Below are positions 1 through 7,191 of a stretch of DNA of 38,392 bases, piece after piece. This DNA is from Clostridia bacterium (GTDB taxonomy: Bacteria; Bacillota; Clostridia; Christensenellales; Borkfalkiaceae). Location: the NCBI GenBank assembly GCA_017398825.1, contig JAFQEV010000013.1:1-38392 (forward strand), written 5' to 3'. The first letter of the stretch is position 1, and the number at the start of each line of letters is the position of its first letter. Below the pieces are notes generated by a model. That model searched no databases. It had not been told where the DNA came from and saw only the letters and a program-made list of their open reading frames with translations. The translations under genes and the position numbers were made by a program.

Positions 1-1860
1 GATAAACTTTCCGTCAACTGAATTTACAACCGTTTCAAGCCCAGTTGTTTTGCCAACTTCGCTTAAGTTTGCAATCTTCATAACGTCACCTTCCGTGCGG
101 AGTATGCACGCGTTCGAAAGTGCGTAGCAAAGGTTAGATTTATAGTTAAGTTCGATATTCTTAATGGGAAGAGTTGTATCAAACTTATACGATGAAATTG
201 CGTTTTCGCCTAAATTATAGCTGTATTTATAAACTGTTCCGTCGCTGTAAAGCCCGTAAACGTTGCCTGCAAAGTCAGCCTTAAAAGAGGTGAACTTTTT
301 ATCGATCGAGCACAGCTCGGTTGCCGTTCCGTTAGAGTACTTAATGAGTTTTTGTGGCTCACCGTCAGCAGTTTCGCCAACGCTTAGGTAAAAGTTTCCA
401 AACACGTCCACACACGCGTTTATTGCAACGCCCTTTATCTCGGTTTGGTCGTTTACCTTTTCAACGATAATATCGGTGTGCTCGTTGTCTAAACTCGGCA
501 AGATTATCTTGTTGATATTTACTGCGTTGTAGCCAAAGTATAAAAGAGCGTAGTCGGTGTAATAAAACTCACCGTCAAGATAAAATAGCGAGGTTACCGA
601 TTCGCTTTCAGTCTCATAAACGCTTTCAAGCGTTCCGCTCGTTATATCGTAGAGGGAAAGCTTTTTGCCGTGATATATGGCAACGTGCGTATCCGAGCAT
701 GCGAGATACTTAACGTCAATAGCCTCTTCTCCAACGTAAAGTGGGGCAAGGCTTATCGATTGATATCTGTTTTCGGCGTTTTTATCAATCGCCGTTTTTA
801 CTATTCTTTTATAGGATATTCCCTCTCCGTTTTGCGCTCCGTCATCTAAAGCGTAAACGTAATTTTCGGATAAGGAAAGGTGTGATGCGTTGTTTGTTAA
901 ACGGTAATCAGCGGTAGCTTCAGTAGTAATTGCAAAGTCGGTGAACTCACCGCTTTCGGTTATGCCTTGAATACTCTTGTTAGTGGGGTCGGCAATGAGT
1001 AATGTGTCACCCATAACGGTTATTCCTTGCGGATTTGCCACGTAACCGAGGGAATTTACGTTTTCAGTAACGGGTGTTATAAGCTCGAGCGATTGACCTT
1101 TGCCTTTGGCAACTCGGTATACACCGCTACCAGAGGTTAGATAAATATAACCGCCGTATTCCGCCATATAGTTAACGTCAACCGATACGTTTGCAACCGT
1201 ATACGAGGTTGAGGAGGCTGAGTCAAAGCAATAAAGCTTTCCTCCGAATAAGTAGTAAACGTTGTTATCTTTTGAGATAAATGCGTTTTTAGTGGTAAAG
1301 TTGTGAGTTGACGTCTTTTCAAATTTGGGAACGCCACCCTCGATTGATACCGTGTAGATAACGATTGTGTTGTTAGTGTTAGTAATCAAGAAATCGTCTT
1401 TCACCATAAAGAAGTTAGAGCTCGTAACAACCGTGTCACTAGGAGTAGTTGTTAAATCAGTAGTCGGAACGTAGTAAAGTTTAGAGCCCGATAGATAAAA
1501 CACAAAGCCGTTCCACTCCGTTGCGTGAGTTACGTTATAGATAGTGGAGTGGTCGGGGATTGCCGAGTATTTCTTTGTAGTGGGGTCGTAAACCGAAATT
1601 CTATCAAACAGCGAGCTACCATCCGTACTTCCAACGTGCTCGGTAATTACTAGGTAACCACTTTCAGAATAAGAAACGGAAACGGGCGATTTCAAATCGT
1701 ATAACTGAAGTGCAGAGGAGGGTAAAAAAGTATCGACAGGAGTGGAGGTGGGAGTTATCTCTTCCGCCTTAACGCGTGAAAAAGCCCCCGATAGCATACA
1801 CGCCACCGAAGTAAATAAAACGGTTATTAAGCTGAGGGTAAAAATCAATAACTTTTTCAT
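1..1860 (-). CDS. Secreted beta-propeller-like protein, 3' end outside window
   Basis: An open frame of 620 codons runs from an ATG at 1860 to the window edge with no stop, so the C-terminus is missing. The N-terminus (MKKLLIFTLSLITVLFTSVA) is a classical signal peptide with an Ala-rich cleavage region near residue 32. The mature part consists of short beta-rich repeats of roughly 40-50 residues with recurring patterns such as YYLFGGKLYCFD, YIYLTSGSGVYRVAKG and FYLSVGETADGEPQKLIKYS. This is typical of an NHL/WD-like or PQQ-like propeller exported across the membrane. I do not recognise a named family and assign no enzyme activity. No Shine-Dalgarno is seen in front of the ATG. A near-consensus promoter lies upstream, so it is transcribed separately from the SH3-like gene further right. 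A surface or cell-wall role is inference. Confidence 0.8.
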   Translation of the reverse strand, partial: MKKLLIFTLSLITVLFTSVACMLSGAFSRVKAEEITPTSTPVDTFLPSSALQLYDLKSPVSVSYSESGYLVITEHVGSTDGSSLFDRISVYDPTTKKYSAIPDHSTIYNVTHATEWNGFVFYLSGSKLYYVPTTDLTTTPSDTVVTSSNFFMVKDDFLITNTNNTIVIYTVSIEGGVPKFEKTSTHNFTTKNAFISKDNNVYYLFGGKLYCFDSASSTSYTVANVSVDVNYMAEYGGYIYLTSGSGVYRVAKGKGQSLELITPVTENVNSLGYVANPQGITVMGDTLLIADPTNKSIQGITESGEFTDFAITTEATADYRLTNNASHLSLSENYVYALDDGAQNGEGISYKRIVKTAIDKNAENRYQSISLAPLYVGEEAIDVKYLACSDTHVAIYHGKKLSLYDITSGTLESVYETESESVTSLFYLDGEFYYTDYALLYFGYNAVNINKIILPSLDNEHTDIIVEKVNDQTEIKGVAINACVDVFGNFYLSVGETADGEPQKLIKYSNGTATELCSIDKKFTSFKADFAGNVYGLYSDGTVYKYSYNLGENAISSYKFDTTLPIKNIELNYKSNLCYALSNACILRTEGDVMKIANLSEVGKTTGLETVVNSVDGKFI

Positions 1861-1875
1861 ACGCGATATATATAA

Positions 1876-1898
1876 ATACTTAACTTAGTATTAAGTAT
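1876..1898. promoter_or_regulatory. Inverted repeat overlapping the -10 (operator-like)
   Basis: Two 8-bp arms, ATACTTAA (1876-1883) and TTAAGTAT (1891-1898), are separated by 7 bp. They overlap the -10 hexamer and probable start site of the minus-strand promoter. This is a typical place for a repressor operator. AT-rich sequence produces such dyads by chance, so confidence is low. Confidence 0.3.
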
Positions 1899-1922
1899 AA
1901 CACCATATAAAAAAAATTTCAA
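1894..1922 (-). promoter_or_regulatory. Promoter of the secreted propeller gene
   Basis: On the minus strand there is TTGAAA (1922-1917), a 17-bp spacer and TATACT (1899-1894). The predicted start site lies about 27 nt before the ATG at 1860, and the leader has no Shine-Dalgarno. A second, weaker possibility is TATATA at 1872-1867, exactly 6 nt before the ATG, but it has no good -35. Confidence 0.6.
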
Positions 1923-1936
1923 TGATTTTATTAAAA

Positions 1937-1968
1937 AAATACTGCCGTGACTAAACTTGGCAGTATTT
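1937..1968 (-). terminator. Intrinsic terminator hairpin
   Basis: A 10-bp stem (1937-1946 with 1959-1968, core ACTGCC/GGCAGT) has a 12-nt loop. Read on the minus strand it is followed by seven U residues; on the plus strand the U tract is broken. It would stop minus-strand transcripts arriving from the SH3-like gene at 3368-2655 before the propeller promoter. Confidence 0.65.
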
Positions 1969-1994
1969 ATTTTTTAATATTAGTTTAGAAAATG

Positions 1995-2008
1995 CGAACA
2001 AATGTTCG
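1995..2008. promoter_or_regulatory. Perfect Gram-positive LexA (SOS) box
   Basis: CGAACAAATGTTCG at 1995-2008 is a perfect palindrome matching the Bacillus/Clostridia LexA consensus CGAAC-RNRY-GTTCG at every position. I saw no other match while reading the window. It lies about 110 bp upstream of the -35 of the 2188 gene promoter and about 73 bp upstream of the divergent propeller promoter. An AT-rich TATAAAAT follows at 2013-2020 and could be the -10 of an overlapping SOS promoter, although its -35 is poor. Confidence 0.7.
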
Positions 2009-2065
2009 TAAATATAAAATAATAACTTGCCTTCATTTAAAAATCAAGGGGTTGTGACGGGAATT

Positions 2066-2105
2066 TAAATAATTTTGTTCAAAAATAAATTATTTTGTAC
2101 AAAAT
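2066..2105. repeat. Two tandem 20-bp operator-like repeats
   Basis: Two abutting 20-bp units (2066-2085 and 2086-2105) match at 17 of 20 positions. Each holds a dyad centred on TTTTGTNCAAAA; the second copy is a perfect 12-bp palindrome. The 20-bp period puts both dyads on the same DNA face, at roughly -75 and -55 relative to the promoter at 2118-2146. That geometry suits a dimeric activator or cooperative regulator. Confidence 0.5.
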
Positions 2106-2117
2106 AGTCATATTGTG

Positions 2118-2146
2118 TTGAAATATGAGAGTGAATTCCTTAAAAT
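2118..2146 (+). promoter_or_regulatory. Promoter of the small regulator-like gene
   Basis: TTGAAA (2118-2123), 17-bp spacer, TAAAAT (2141-2146). Transcription would start near 2153, about 35 nt before the chosen ATG. No terminator is visible between this gene and the terminase gene, so the promoter may also feed the whole phage-type cassette. Confidence 0.6.
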
Positions 2147-2187
2147 GTAGGTGAGGTTAAGAAGAGTAATAACGCATGGAGGCTAAT

Positions 2188-2658
2188 ATGGAAAAATACG
2201 GAAAGACTATACTTTCAGCATACCCTTTACTTGACGGATATATAACGGAAATTGAGGGTTTAATCAAAAAAAGGGCGAGAAATTCGTTCTATTTAAGGTG
2301 TGATACCGTTGCTTTTGCCGAACAGCTTATAAGGCTTGGCGAGATACGGAAAGACCTTTTCGAACTCAAGTTTATAGTGGAAGAGGTGCTTGCATCACTC
2401 AATTCGTACGATAGAACTTTAATTTCGTACAAATATTTTGGAGTACGCCCTGAAGATGAGAATTTCGACTTGTCTTCTCGCAATTATTTTAGAAAGCAAA
2501 TAAAGGCGCTTGATAACTTTTGCAAGAGGCTTGAGAGTATGGGTTACGTTCAAGAGTGGTTTCAAACAAAGTACTTAAAAATTGCATTTATTTCTTCAAT
2601 ATATAAAACCACGTTACTTGAAGAGGGCAAAAAACACGTTAGAGAAAACTACTATTAA
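2188..2658 (+). CDS. Small helical protein, possible phage-type transcription regulator
   Basis: 156 residues from the ATG at 2188, chosen over the in-frame ATG at 2176 because GGAGG (2178-2182) sits 5 nt in front of it. The protein is charged and mostly helical. Residues about 75-90 (ASLNSYDRTLISYKYFG) followed by SSRNYFRKQIKALDNF look like the helix-turn-helix tail of phage ArpU/RinA or sigma-region-4-like regulators. This is a resemblance, not a firm family call. It lies upstream of the capsid operon on the same strand, with a LexA box and paired dyads in its upstream region, which fits a switch gene for the cassette. Its stop codon overlaps the stop of the convergent SH3-like gene by 4 bp. 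A small terminase or an unrelated host protein are alternatives. Confidence 0.7.
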   Translation: MEKYGKTILSAYPLLDGYITEIEGLIKKRARNSFYLRCDTVAFAEQLIRLGEIRKDLFELKFIVEEVLASLNSYDRTLISYKYFGVRPEDENFDLSSRNYFRKQIKALDNFCKRLESMGYVQEWFQTKYLKIAFISSIYKTTLLEEGKKHVRENYY

Positions 2659-3368
2659 GCCTCTTCCTCAGTTTTGTTTTTGGAGGGCTTAAATAAAAAG
2701 TATACTACCGAGATAGATACTATTGATATTCCCACGATTATAATTACCTGAATGTGCTCGCCTAAAGGGTTAATCTTTGTAGCGCTTTCAGTATCGGGTG
2801 GGTTTTCTTCCTGCTCTCCGTCTATCTCGGGCAGGGGGTCTGGGTTAGGCGTTATCGAAAATGGGTTTAGCGACGCTTTATCCACGTACCCCAGCTTTTT
2901 TGAGTAGTAAACGAAACAGGTAACAACGTCGTTTTTTTCAATCTCGCCATAATAATATAGTATTTCGTTTTTGGGAACGTTAAAATACGGCGTTTTAAGC
3001 TCGGCGTCACTCCACAGTATATCGCTTATATCAGTTGATACCTTAATTACGGAGTATGGAGAGGTTGGAACGTAGTCAACAAAGCTTAGTTCACTCTCTT
3101 TCATAAAGCCGTAAATTTTGGGGTAATCACCGTCGCCGTAACTTACTCGAACAACGCCGTCGGTGCGTTCTTCAACTTTAACGTAGTAACTATATGGAAC
3201 GGCAAACATAGGTTCTTGCAAGCTTTGGTCTTGGTAGATATATATGGAATTTGATAATATTCGCGCGTAGCTATCCGTTTGTGCGCTGACGGGGAAGAAG
3301 TTTGCCGTTTGCAAAAATAGTATAAACGAAATAATTACCGCGATTAAAATGCGCTTTAGAGTATACAT
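2655..3368 (-). CDS. Exported SH3-like protein with C-terminal membrane anchor
   Basis: 237 residues. The N-terminus (about 1-30, ending FFPVSAQ) is a signal peptide. Two similar beta-rich segments follow (about 33-100 and 105-165), each with YxxP, GxMKESEL or LGYVDKASL patterns like bacterial SH3 domains that bind cell wall. A Pro/Glu-rich linker (PNPDPLPEIDGEQEENPP) leads to one membrane helix (about 207-226) and a Lys-rich cytoplasmic tail (KPSKNKTEEEA). It is therefore probably an outward-facing anchored protein. No Shine-Dalgarno is present. A perfect TATAAT (3380-3375) ends 6 nt before the ATG, suggesting a leaderless transcript. It is divergent from the terminase gene with a gap of about 70 bp and convergent with the 2188 gene. 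Whether it serves the phage-type cassette is unknown. Confidence 0.75.
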   Translation of the reverse strand: MYTLKRILIAVIISFILFLQTANFFPVSAQTDSYARILSNSIYIYQDQSLQEPMFAVPYSYYVKVEERTDGVVRVSYGDGDYPKIYGFMKESELSFVDYVPTSPYSVIKVSTDISDILWSDAELKTPYFNVPKNEILYYYGEIEKNDVVTCFVYYSKKLGYVDKASLNPFSITPNPDPLPEIDGEQEENPPDTESATKINPLGEHIQVIIIVGISIVSISVVYFLFKPSKNKTEEEA

Positions 3369-3382
3369 ACAAGCATTATAAA
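3355..3382 (+). promoter_or_regulatory. Candidate promoter of the phage-type operon (weak)
   Basis: TTTAGA (3355-3360), 16-bp spacer, TATAAA (3377-3382). It overlaps the minus-strand TATAAT (3375-3380) of the divergent SH3-like gene, so the two promoters would exclude each other. The terminase ATG lies 56 bp downstream. Confidence 0.35.
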
Positions 3383-3438
3383 ACGGCGAAAGATAAGTAA
3401 ATTATCAAAAAGTGTAGTATTTGGTTGGATTTAGTCAA

Positions 3439-4863
3439 ATGGAAGAAAATATACTTAGCAAAATTAAAAAAATAGAGCGGGAGCAAAACCGCAGGTATAA
3501 AAACAACTTAATACTAAGGTATAACACGGGCAAGAAAAAGCATAAAAAACAACTTGCTTTTCACAAGTGCAAAAAGAAAAACAGGTGGGTGTTTGGCGGT
3601 AACCGTAGCGGAAAGACGGAATGCGGTGCGGTTGAAAGTATTTATATGGCAAGGGGTATTCACCCGTACCGCAAGAATAAGGATAACGTTTTTGGCTGGG
3701 TAGTATCTCTTTCACAGCAAGTCCAGCGTGACGTTGCGCAAGAAAAAATACTCAAATATTTAAACCCCGACTGGATTGTGGAAGTTACCATGCTTTCAGG
3801 CAAAAAGGACAATCTACAGTCAGGCGTTATCGACCAGATTAAAATCAAAAACGTATTTGGCGGAACGAGCACGATAGGGTTTAAAAGCTGTGATCAAGGC
3901 AGGGAAAAGTTCCAAGGCACGTCGCTCGATTTCGTGTGGTTTGATGAAGAACCGCCAAAGGAAATATACGACGAGTGCAGAATGAGAGTTCTCGATAAGC
4001 GCGGTGATATTTTCGGAACTATGACGCCACTTAAGGGCTTAACTTTTATCTACGAGGAAATATACCTTAATAAATATAATCAATCATCGGTTTGGTACGA
4101 GTTTATAGAATGGGCTGATAATCCGTACCTATCAAAGAGCGAAATCAAGATGCTCACTCAAAGCATGAGTGAAAGCGAACTTAATTCTCGCCGTTACGGC
4201 TTGTTTCAAAGCGATACCGGGCCAGTCTATTGGGAGTTTGATGAAAACGTTCACGTTATCGAGCCGTTTAGCGTTCCGTTTGACTGGCAGGATAATATCT
4301 CGATAGACCCGGGGCTTAAGAACCCGTTATCTTGCCATTTTTACGCGGTTGATTACGACGGGAACGTCTACGTAGTTGCCGAGCATTACGAGAGGGGATT
4401 ATCGGTTGAAGAACACGCGGATAAGATAAAACTTCTTGCCGATAAAATAGGTTGGAGAAGGGGAAGAGACGGAAGGTTATCTGCGCTTATCGATAGCGCT
4501 GCCAACCAAAAGACCTTAGCGGGAGTGAAGAGCGTTTCAGAGCTATTTTACGATAACGGAATAAACGTAAATTCAAACGTAGATAAAGATTTGTTTACGG
4601 GTATTAACCGAGTAAAATCATACCTTAAAAACAACAGGTTATATATATTTAAAAACTGCGTTAACTTAGTGCGCGAGATAAAAGGGTATCGTTGGGGAAA
4701 GGAAGACGTGCCTGTAAAAAAGGACGACCACTCTTTAGACGAGCTTAGGTATTACATAATGACCAAGCCCAAAAACGTTGCTCCCATGCCGTATAAAAAC
4801 GAGGTTGTTCGCAATAAAGAAAAGCTTATAAGGCGGATAAAGGTAAAAAATAAGTATGGATAA
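3439..4863 (+). CDS. terL: Phage large terminase (packaging ATPase/nuclease)
   Basis: 474 residues from the ATG at 3439; an in-frame TTG at 3421 would add six residues but has no ribosome site. The N-terminal ATPase domain has Walker A GGNRSGKT (53-60), Walker B FVWFDEE (165-171) and a coupling motif GTMTPLKG (193-200). The C-terminal RNase H-like nuclease domain shows the acidic set: D290 in SIDPG, D352 in LIDSA, and D429/D430/D434 in KKDDHSLDELRY. All motor and nuclease residues are intact and the length is normal for the family. It drives DNA into a prohead through the portal and cuts the genome. It heads a tightly packed operon of head genes. The start has only a weak Shine-Dalgarno, unlike the genes behind it. 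Confidence 0.93.
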   Translation: MEENILSKIKKIEREQNRRYKNNLILRYNTGKKKHKKQLAFHKCKKKNRWVFGGNRSGKTECGAVESIYMARGIHPYRKNKDNVFGWVVSLSQQVQRDVAQEKILKYLNPDWIVEVTMLSGKKDNLQSGVIDQIKIKNVFGGTSTIGFKSCDQGREKFQGTSLDFVWFDEEPPKEIYDECRMRVLDKRGDIFGTMTPLKGLTFIYEEIYLNKYNQSSVWYEFIEWADNPYLSKSEIKMLTQSMSESELNSRRYGLFQSDTGPVYWEFDENVHVIEPFSVPFDWQDNISIDPGLKNPLSCHFYAVDYDGNVYVVAEHYERGLSVEEHADKIKLLADKIGWRRGRDGRLSALIDSAANQKTLAGVKSVSELFYDNGINVNSNVDKDLFTGINRVKSYLKNNRLYIFKNCVNLVREIKGYRWGKEDVPVKKDDHSLDELRYYIMTKPKNVAPMPYKNEVVRNKEKLIRRIKVKNKYG

Positions 4864-5149
4864 CGGTGAAAAAAATTTAAAAAAAGCGCTAAAAAAACGA
4901 GCGCTTGGATACGATTCGACTGAGGTTACCGAAGAGTATCAAGACGATGGCGAGGGCGGAGTAAAACTCGTTAAGCGAAAAGTTGTAAAAAAGAACGTTC
5001 CGCCTGACGTTTCAGCTGCAAAGTTACTAATCGAGCTAAACGGCGAAACGAGCGATATTGAAAAGCTTTCCGACGAGGAGTTGGAAAAGGAAAAACAAAG
5101 GCTTTTAAGTCTTTATATAAAGGAGAATTATGATAATCAAAAAAAGTGA
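4856..5149 (+). CDS. Small acidic/basic protein, small-terminase-like C-terminal region
   Basis: 97 residues, start overlapping the terminase stop by 8 bp. The middle (LGYDSTEVTEEYQDD, then VKKNVPPDVSAAKLLIEL) resembles the C-terminal part of a phage protein often annotated as small terminase, where a T/E-rich strand is followed by a PPD-T-A-hydrophobic helix. The DNA-binding helix-turn-helix expected at the N-terminus of a full small terminase is missing, so this is either a shortened form or something else. Charged residues dominate and no membrane or signal segment is present. Its position between terminase and portal supports a packaging role. Confidence 0.65.
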   Translation: MDNGEKNLKKALKKRALGYDSTEVTEEYQDDGEGGVKLVKRKVVKKNVPPDVSAAKLLIELNGETSDIEKLSDEELEKEKQRLLSLYIKENYDNQKK

Positions 5150-5312
5150 TACGCCTATCGTTTGCGATATAGGTGGATGTGGAAAAATGGCTGAGTTCTT
5201 TATTAAAAAGGACGAAAAAAGTAGCGACTATTACAGTTTAAAGCTATGCAGGGATTGCGCTACTGAAATAAAGAATTTGCTCGTAAAAGAGCTTAGAAAA
5301 AAGGAGAACTAA
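5130..5312 (+). CDS. Zinc-ribbon microprotein
   Basis: 60 residues, well placed behind AAGGAG and overlapping the previous gene by 20 bp in another frame. Four cysteines form two pairs, C12/C17 (CDIGGC) and a CRDC near residue 39, the pattern of a small zinc ribbon. The rest is short strands (MAEFFIKKD, SSDYYSLKLC) and a basic helix (LLVKELRKKE). It sits between the terminase-side genes and the portal and ends one base before the portal ATG. Function is unknown; binding to nucleic acid or to another packaging protein is the simplest guess. Confidence 0.65.
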   Translation: MIIKKSDTPIVCDIGGCGKMAEFFIKKDEKSSDYYSLKLCRDCATEIKNLLVKELRKKEN

Positions 5313-5313
5313 A

Positions 5314-7179
5314 ATGGCTAAAAAGACTACCGAAAAGGATAATTTTAAGGAAAACATAGTTAAAGCCGTTACCGAGGACTTTTTAAAAAGAAGGGAAGAG
5401 CGTGCAAGCTTTGACCATCAATGGAAGTTAAACCTCAACTATGTTGCCGGCAATCAATACTGCGAAATTTCACCGCGCGGTGAGATAGTTGAACAGGAAA
5501 AATATTACGGCTGGCAATCGCGTAGCGTGTTCAATCACATTTCTCCCATTATCGATACGAGGCTTGCAAAGCTTTCAAGGGTGCGCCCGGCTATGAGCGT
5601 TAGAGCGTCGAGCGGGGAGGACGGTGATTTAAAAACTGCAATCGTTGCAACCGACCTTTTAACCTCAACTTCGCACAGGATAGGTCTTGATAAAATAATA
5701 TCTACCGCAACCGAGTGGTCGGAGGTTTTAGGCACGGCGTTTTATAAAGTGCTTTGGAACGAAAAATCGGGCAAGTTACTTGGTGAAACGGAGGGCGAAA
5801 AGGTTTTCGAGGGCGACGTTTCAGTAACGGCAATAAGCCCATTTGAAATCTTCCCCGACAGCTTGTTTGCAGGCGACTTATCTAAAGTTCAAAGCCTCAT
5901 TCACGCAAGGGCTGTTCCCGTATATGAAATAAACGAAAAGTACGGTGTGAACGTTGAGGGTGAGGAGATTGACGCCTTTACTCTAAACAAGGAGCAAGTT
6001 ACCAAAAACGGAGGCTATAAGGCGAAAAAGACCTCTACCGTATTAAAAGACCACGTGATTTTAATCGAGAGATACGAGCGCCCGAGTAAAGATTATCCCA
6101 ACGGAAGATACATAGCGGTTGCTGGAAACGAGTTATTAGCTTACGGCGAATTACCGTATGAAAACGGCGTTGACGGCAGGAGGGATTTTCCTTTCGTTAG
6201 GCAAATTAGCACGGCGCAAGTAGGTTGCTTTTTCGGCGTTAGCTTAGTTGAAAGACTTATTCCTCTTCAGCGAGCGTACAACGCGGTTAAAAACAGAAAA
6301 TACGAGTTTTTAAACAGAGTTTCAATGGGTGTTATCAACGTTGAGGACGGCTCTATCGATACGGACGAGCTCATCGACGACGGCTTGTCACCCGGCAAGG
6401 TAATCGTATATAGACAGGGTTCGAGACCCCCTCAAATGATGCCATCGGGTTCAGTTCCGCTTGACTTTACGTACGAAGAGGAAAGGTTAACTAACGAGTT
6501 TGTATCGATATCAGGTATTAGTGAGGTATCGAGAAGTTCTTCCGTTAGCGAAAGTTCAATGAGCGGTGTAGCGTTAGAACTCCTTATCGAGCAAGATGAA
6601 ACGAGATTATCCGTTACCGCCGAGGCTATTCGTTCGGCAGTTAAGGAAATTGCAAAGCAAATAATAAGGTTATTTAAGCAGTTTGCAGTTAGCACGAGGA
6701 TAATGCGTAGCGTTGGAGAGGGAAAAGACGTAAAACTATTTTACTTTAATGCGAGCGATTTGTCTTCAGACGACATCGTTTTCGATACCGAGAACGAATT
6801 AACTCAAACGCCCGCACAAAAAAAGACGGCGGTTTTGGAAATGCTTTCGAGCGGACTTTTAGCTGATGAGAACGGCAAGCTTTCTTCAAGGACAAAGCTA
6901 AAAGTTTTAGAAATTTTAGGTTACGGTTCACTTGCAAACGCCGGGGATATAAATTCCCTCCACGTAGGCAAGGCGGAAAAGGAAAACATCGAACTTGAAC
7001 ACGCCGATTTAGAGGTTGGCGAGCTTGACGATCATGCCCTTCACGTTGAGGAGCATTTGAGAAAGCTTTTATCAATGGACAACGAAAAGTTAGGTGAAAA
7101 CGAGTACAAAAAGAGAATAAAAGCGCACGTTCAAAAGCATAACGAATTAATACTTAAAAGCGCTTTAGCAAACGTATAA
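5314..7179 (+). CDS. Phage portal protein, podovirus/P22 type
   Basis: 621 residues behind a strong AAGGAG. The N-terminal region (SFDHQWKLNLNYVAGNQY, then NHISPIIDTRLAKLSRVRPAM) is typical of large podovirus-type portals. So are the middle motifs, including ISPFEIFPDS, a family-typical LIPLQRAYNAVKNRKYEFLN, and SGVALELLIEQDE in the stem/wing region. The dodecameric portal forms the DNA entry ring at one capsid vertex and docks the terminase. Length is in the range of P22-like portals (about 600-725) rather than the roughly 400-500 of HK97-type siphoviruses. The C-terminus is charged and helical (EHADLEVGELDDHALHVEEH), like the barrel or crown region. It is complete and unbroken, and followed after 12 bp by the scaffold gene. 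Confidence 0.88.
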   Translation: MAKKTTEKDNFKENIVKAVTEDFLKRREERASFDHQWKLNLNYVAGNQYCEISPRGEIVEQEKYYGWQSRSVFNHISPIIDTRLAKLSRVRPAMSVRASSGEDGDLKTAIVATDLLTSTSHRIGLDKIISTATEWSEVLGTAFYKVLWNEKSGKLLGETEGEKVFEGDVSVTAISPFEIFPDSLFAGDLSKVQSLIHARAVPVYEINEKYGVNVEGEEIDAFTLNKEQVTKNGGYKAKKTSTVLKDHVILIERYERPSKDYPNGRYIAVAGNELLAYGELPYENGVDGRRDFPFVRQISTAQVGCFFGVSLVERLIPLQRAYNAVKNRKYEFLNRVSMGVINVEDGSIDTDELIDDGLSPGKVIVYRQGSRPPQMMPSGSVPLDFTYEEERLTNEFVSISGISEVSRSSSVSESSMSGVALELLIEQDETRLSVTAEAIRSAVKEIAKQIIRLFKQFAVSTRIMRSVGEGKDVKLFYFNASDLSSDDIVFDTENELTQTPAQKKTAVLEMLSSGLLADENGKLSSRTKLKVLEILGYGSLANAGDINSLHVGKAEKENIELEHADLEVGELDDHALHVEEHLRKLLSMDNEKLGENEYKKRIKAHVQKHNELILKSALANV

Positions 7180-7191
7180 AAAGGAGAAAAT

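Noticed and set aside
6746-7075. Minus-strand open frames inside portal, topoisomerase and other genes
   Set aside because: They mirror well-supported genes, lack ribosome sites and have low-complexity, Ser/Leu-rich shadow composition.
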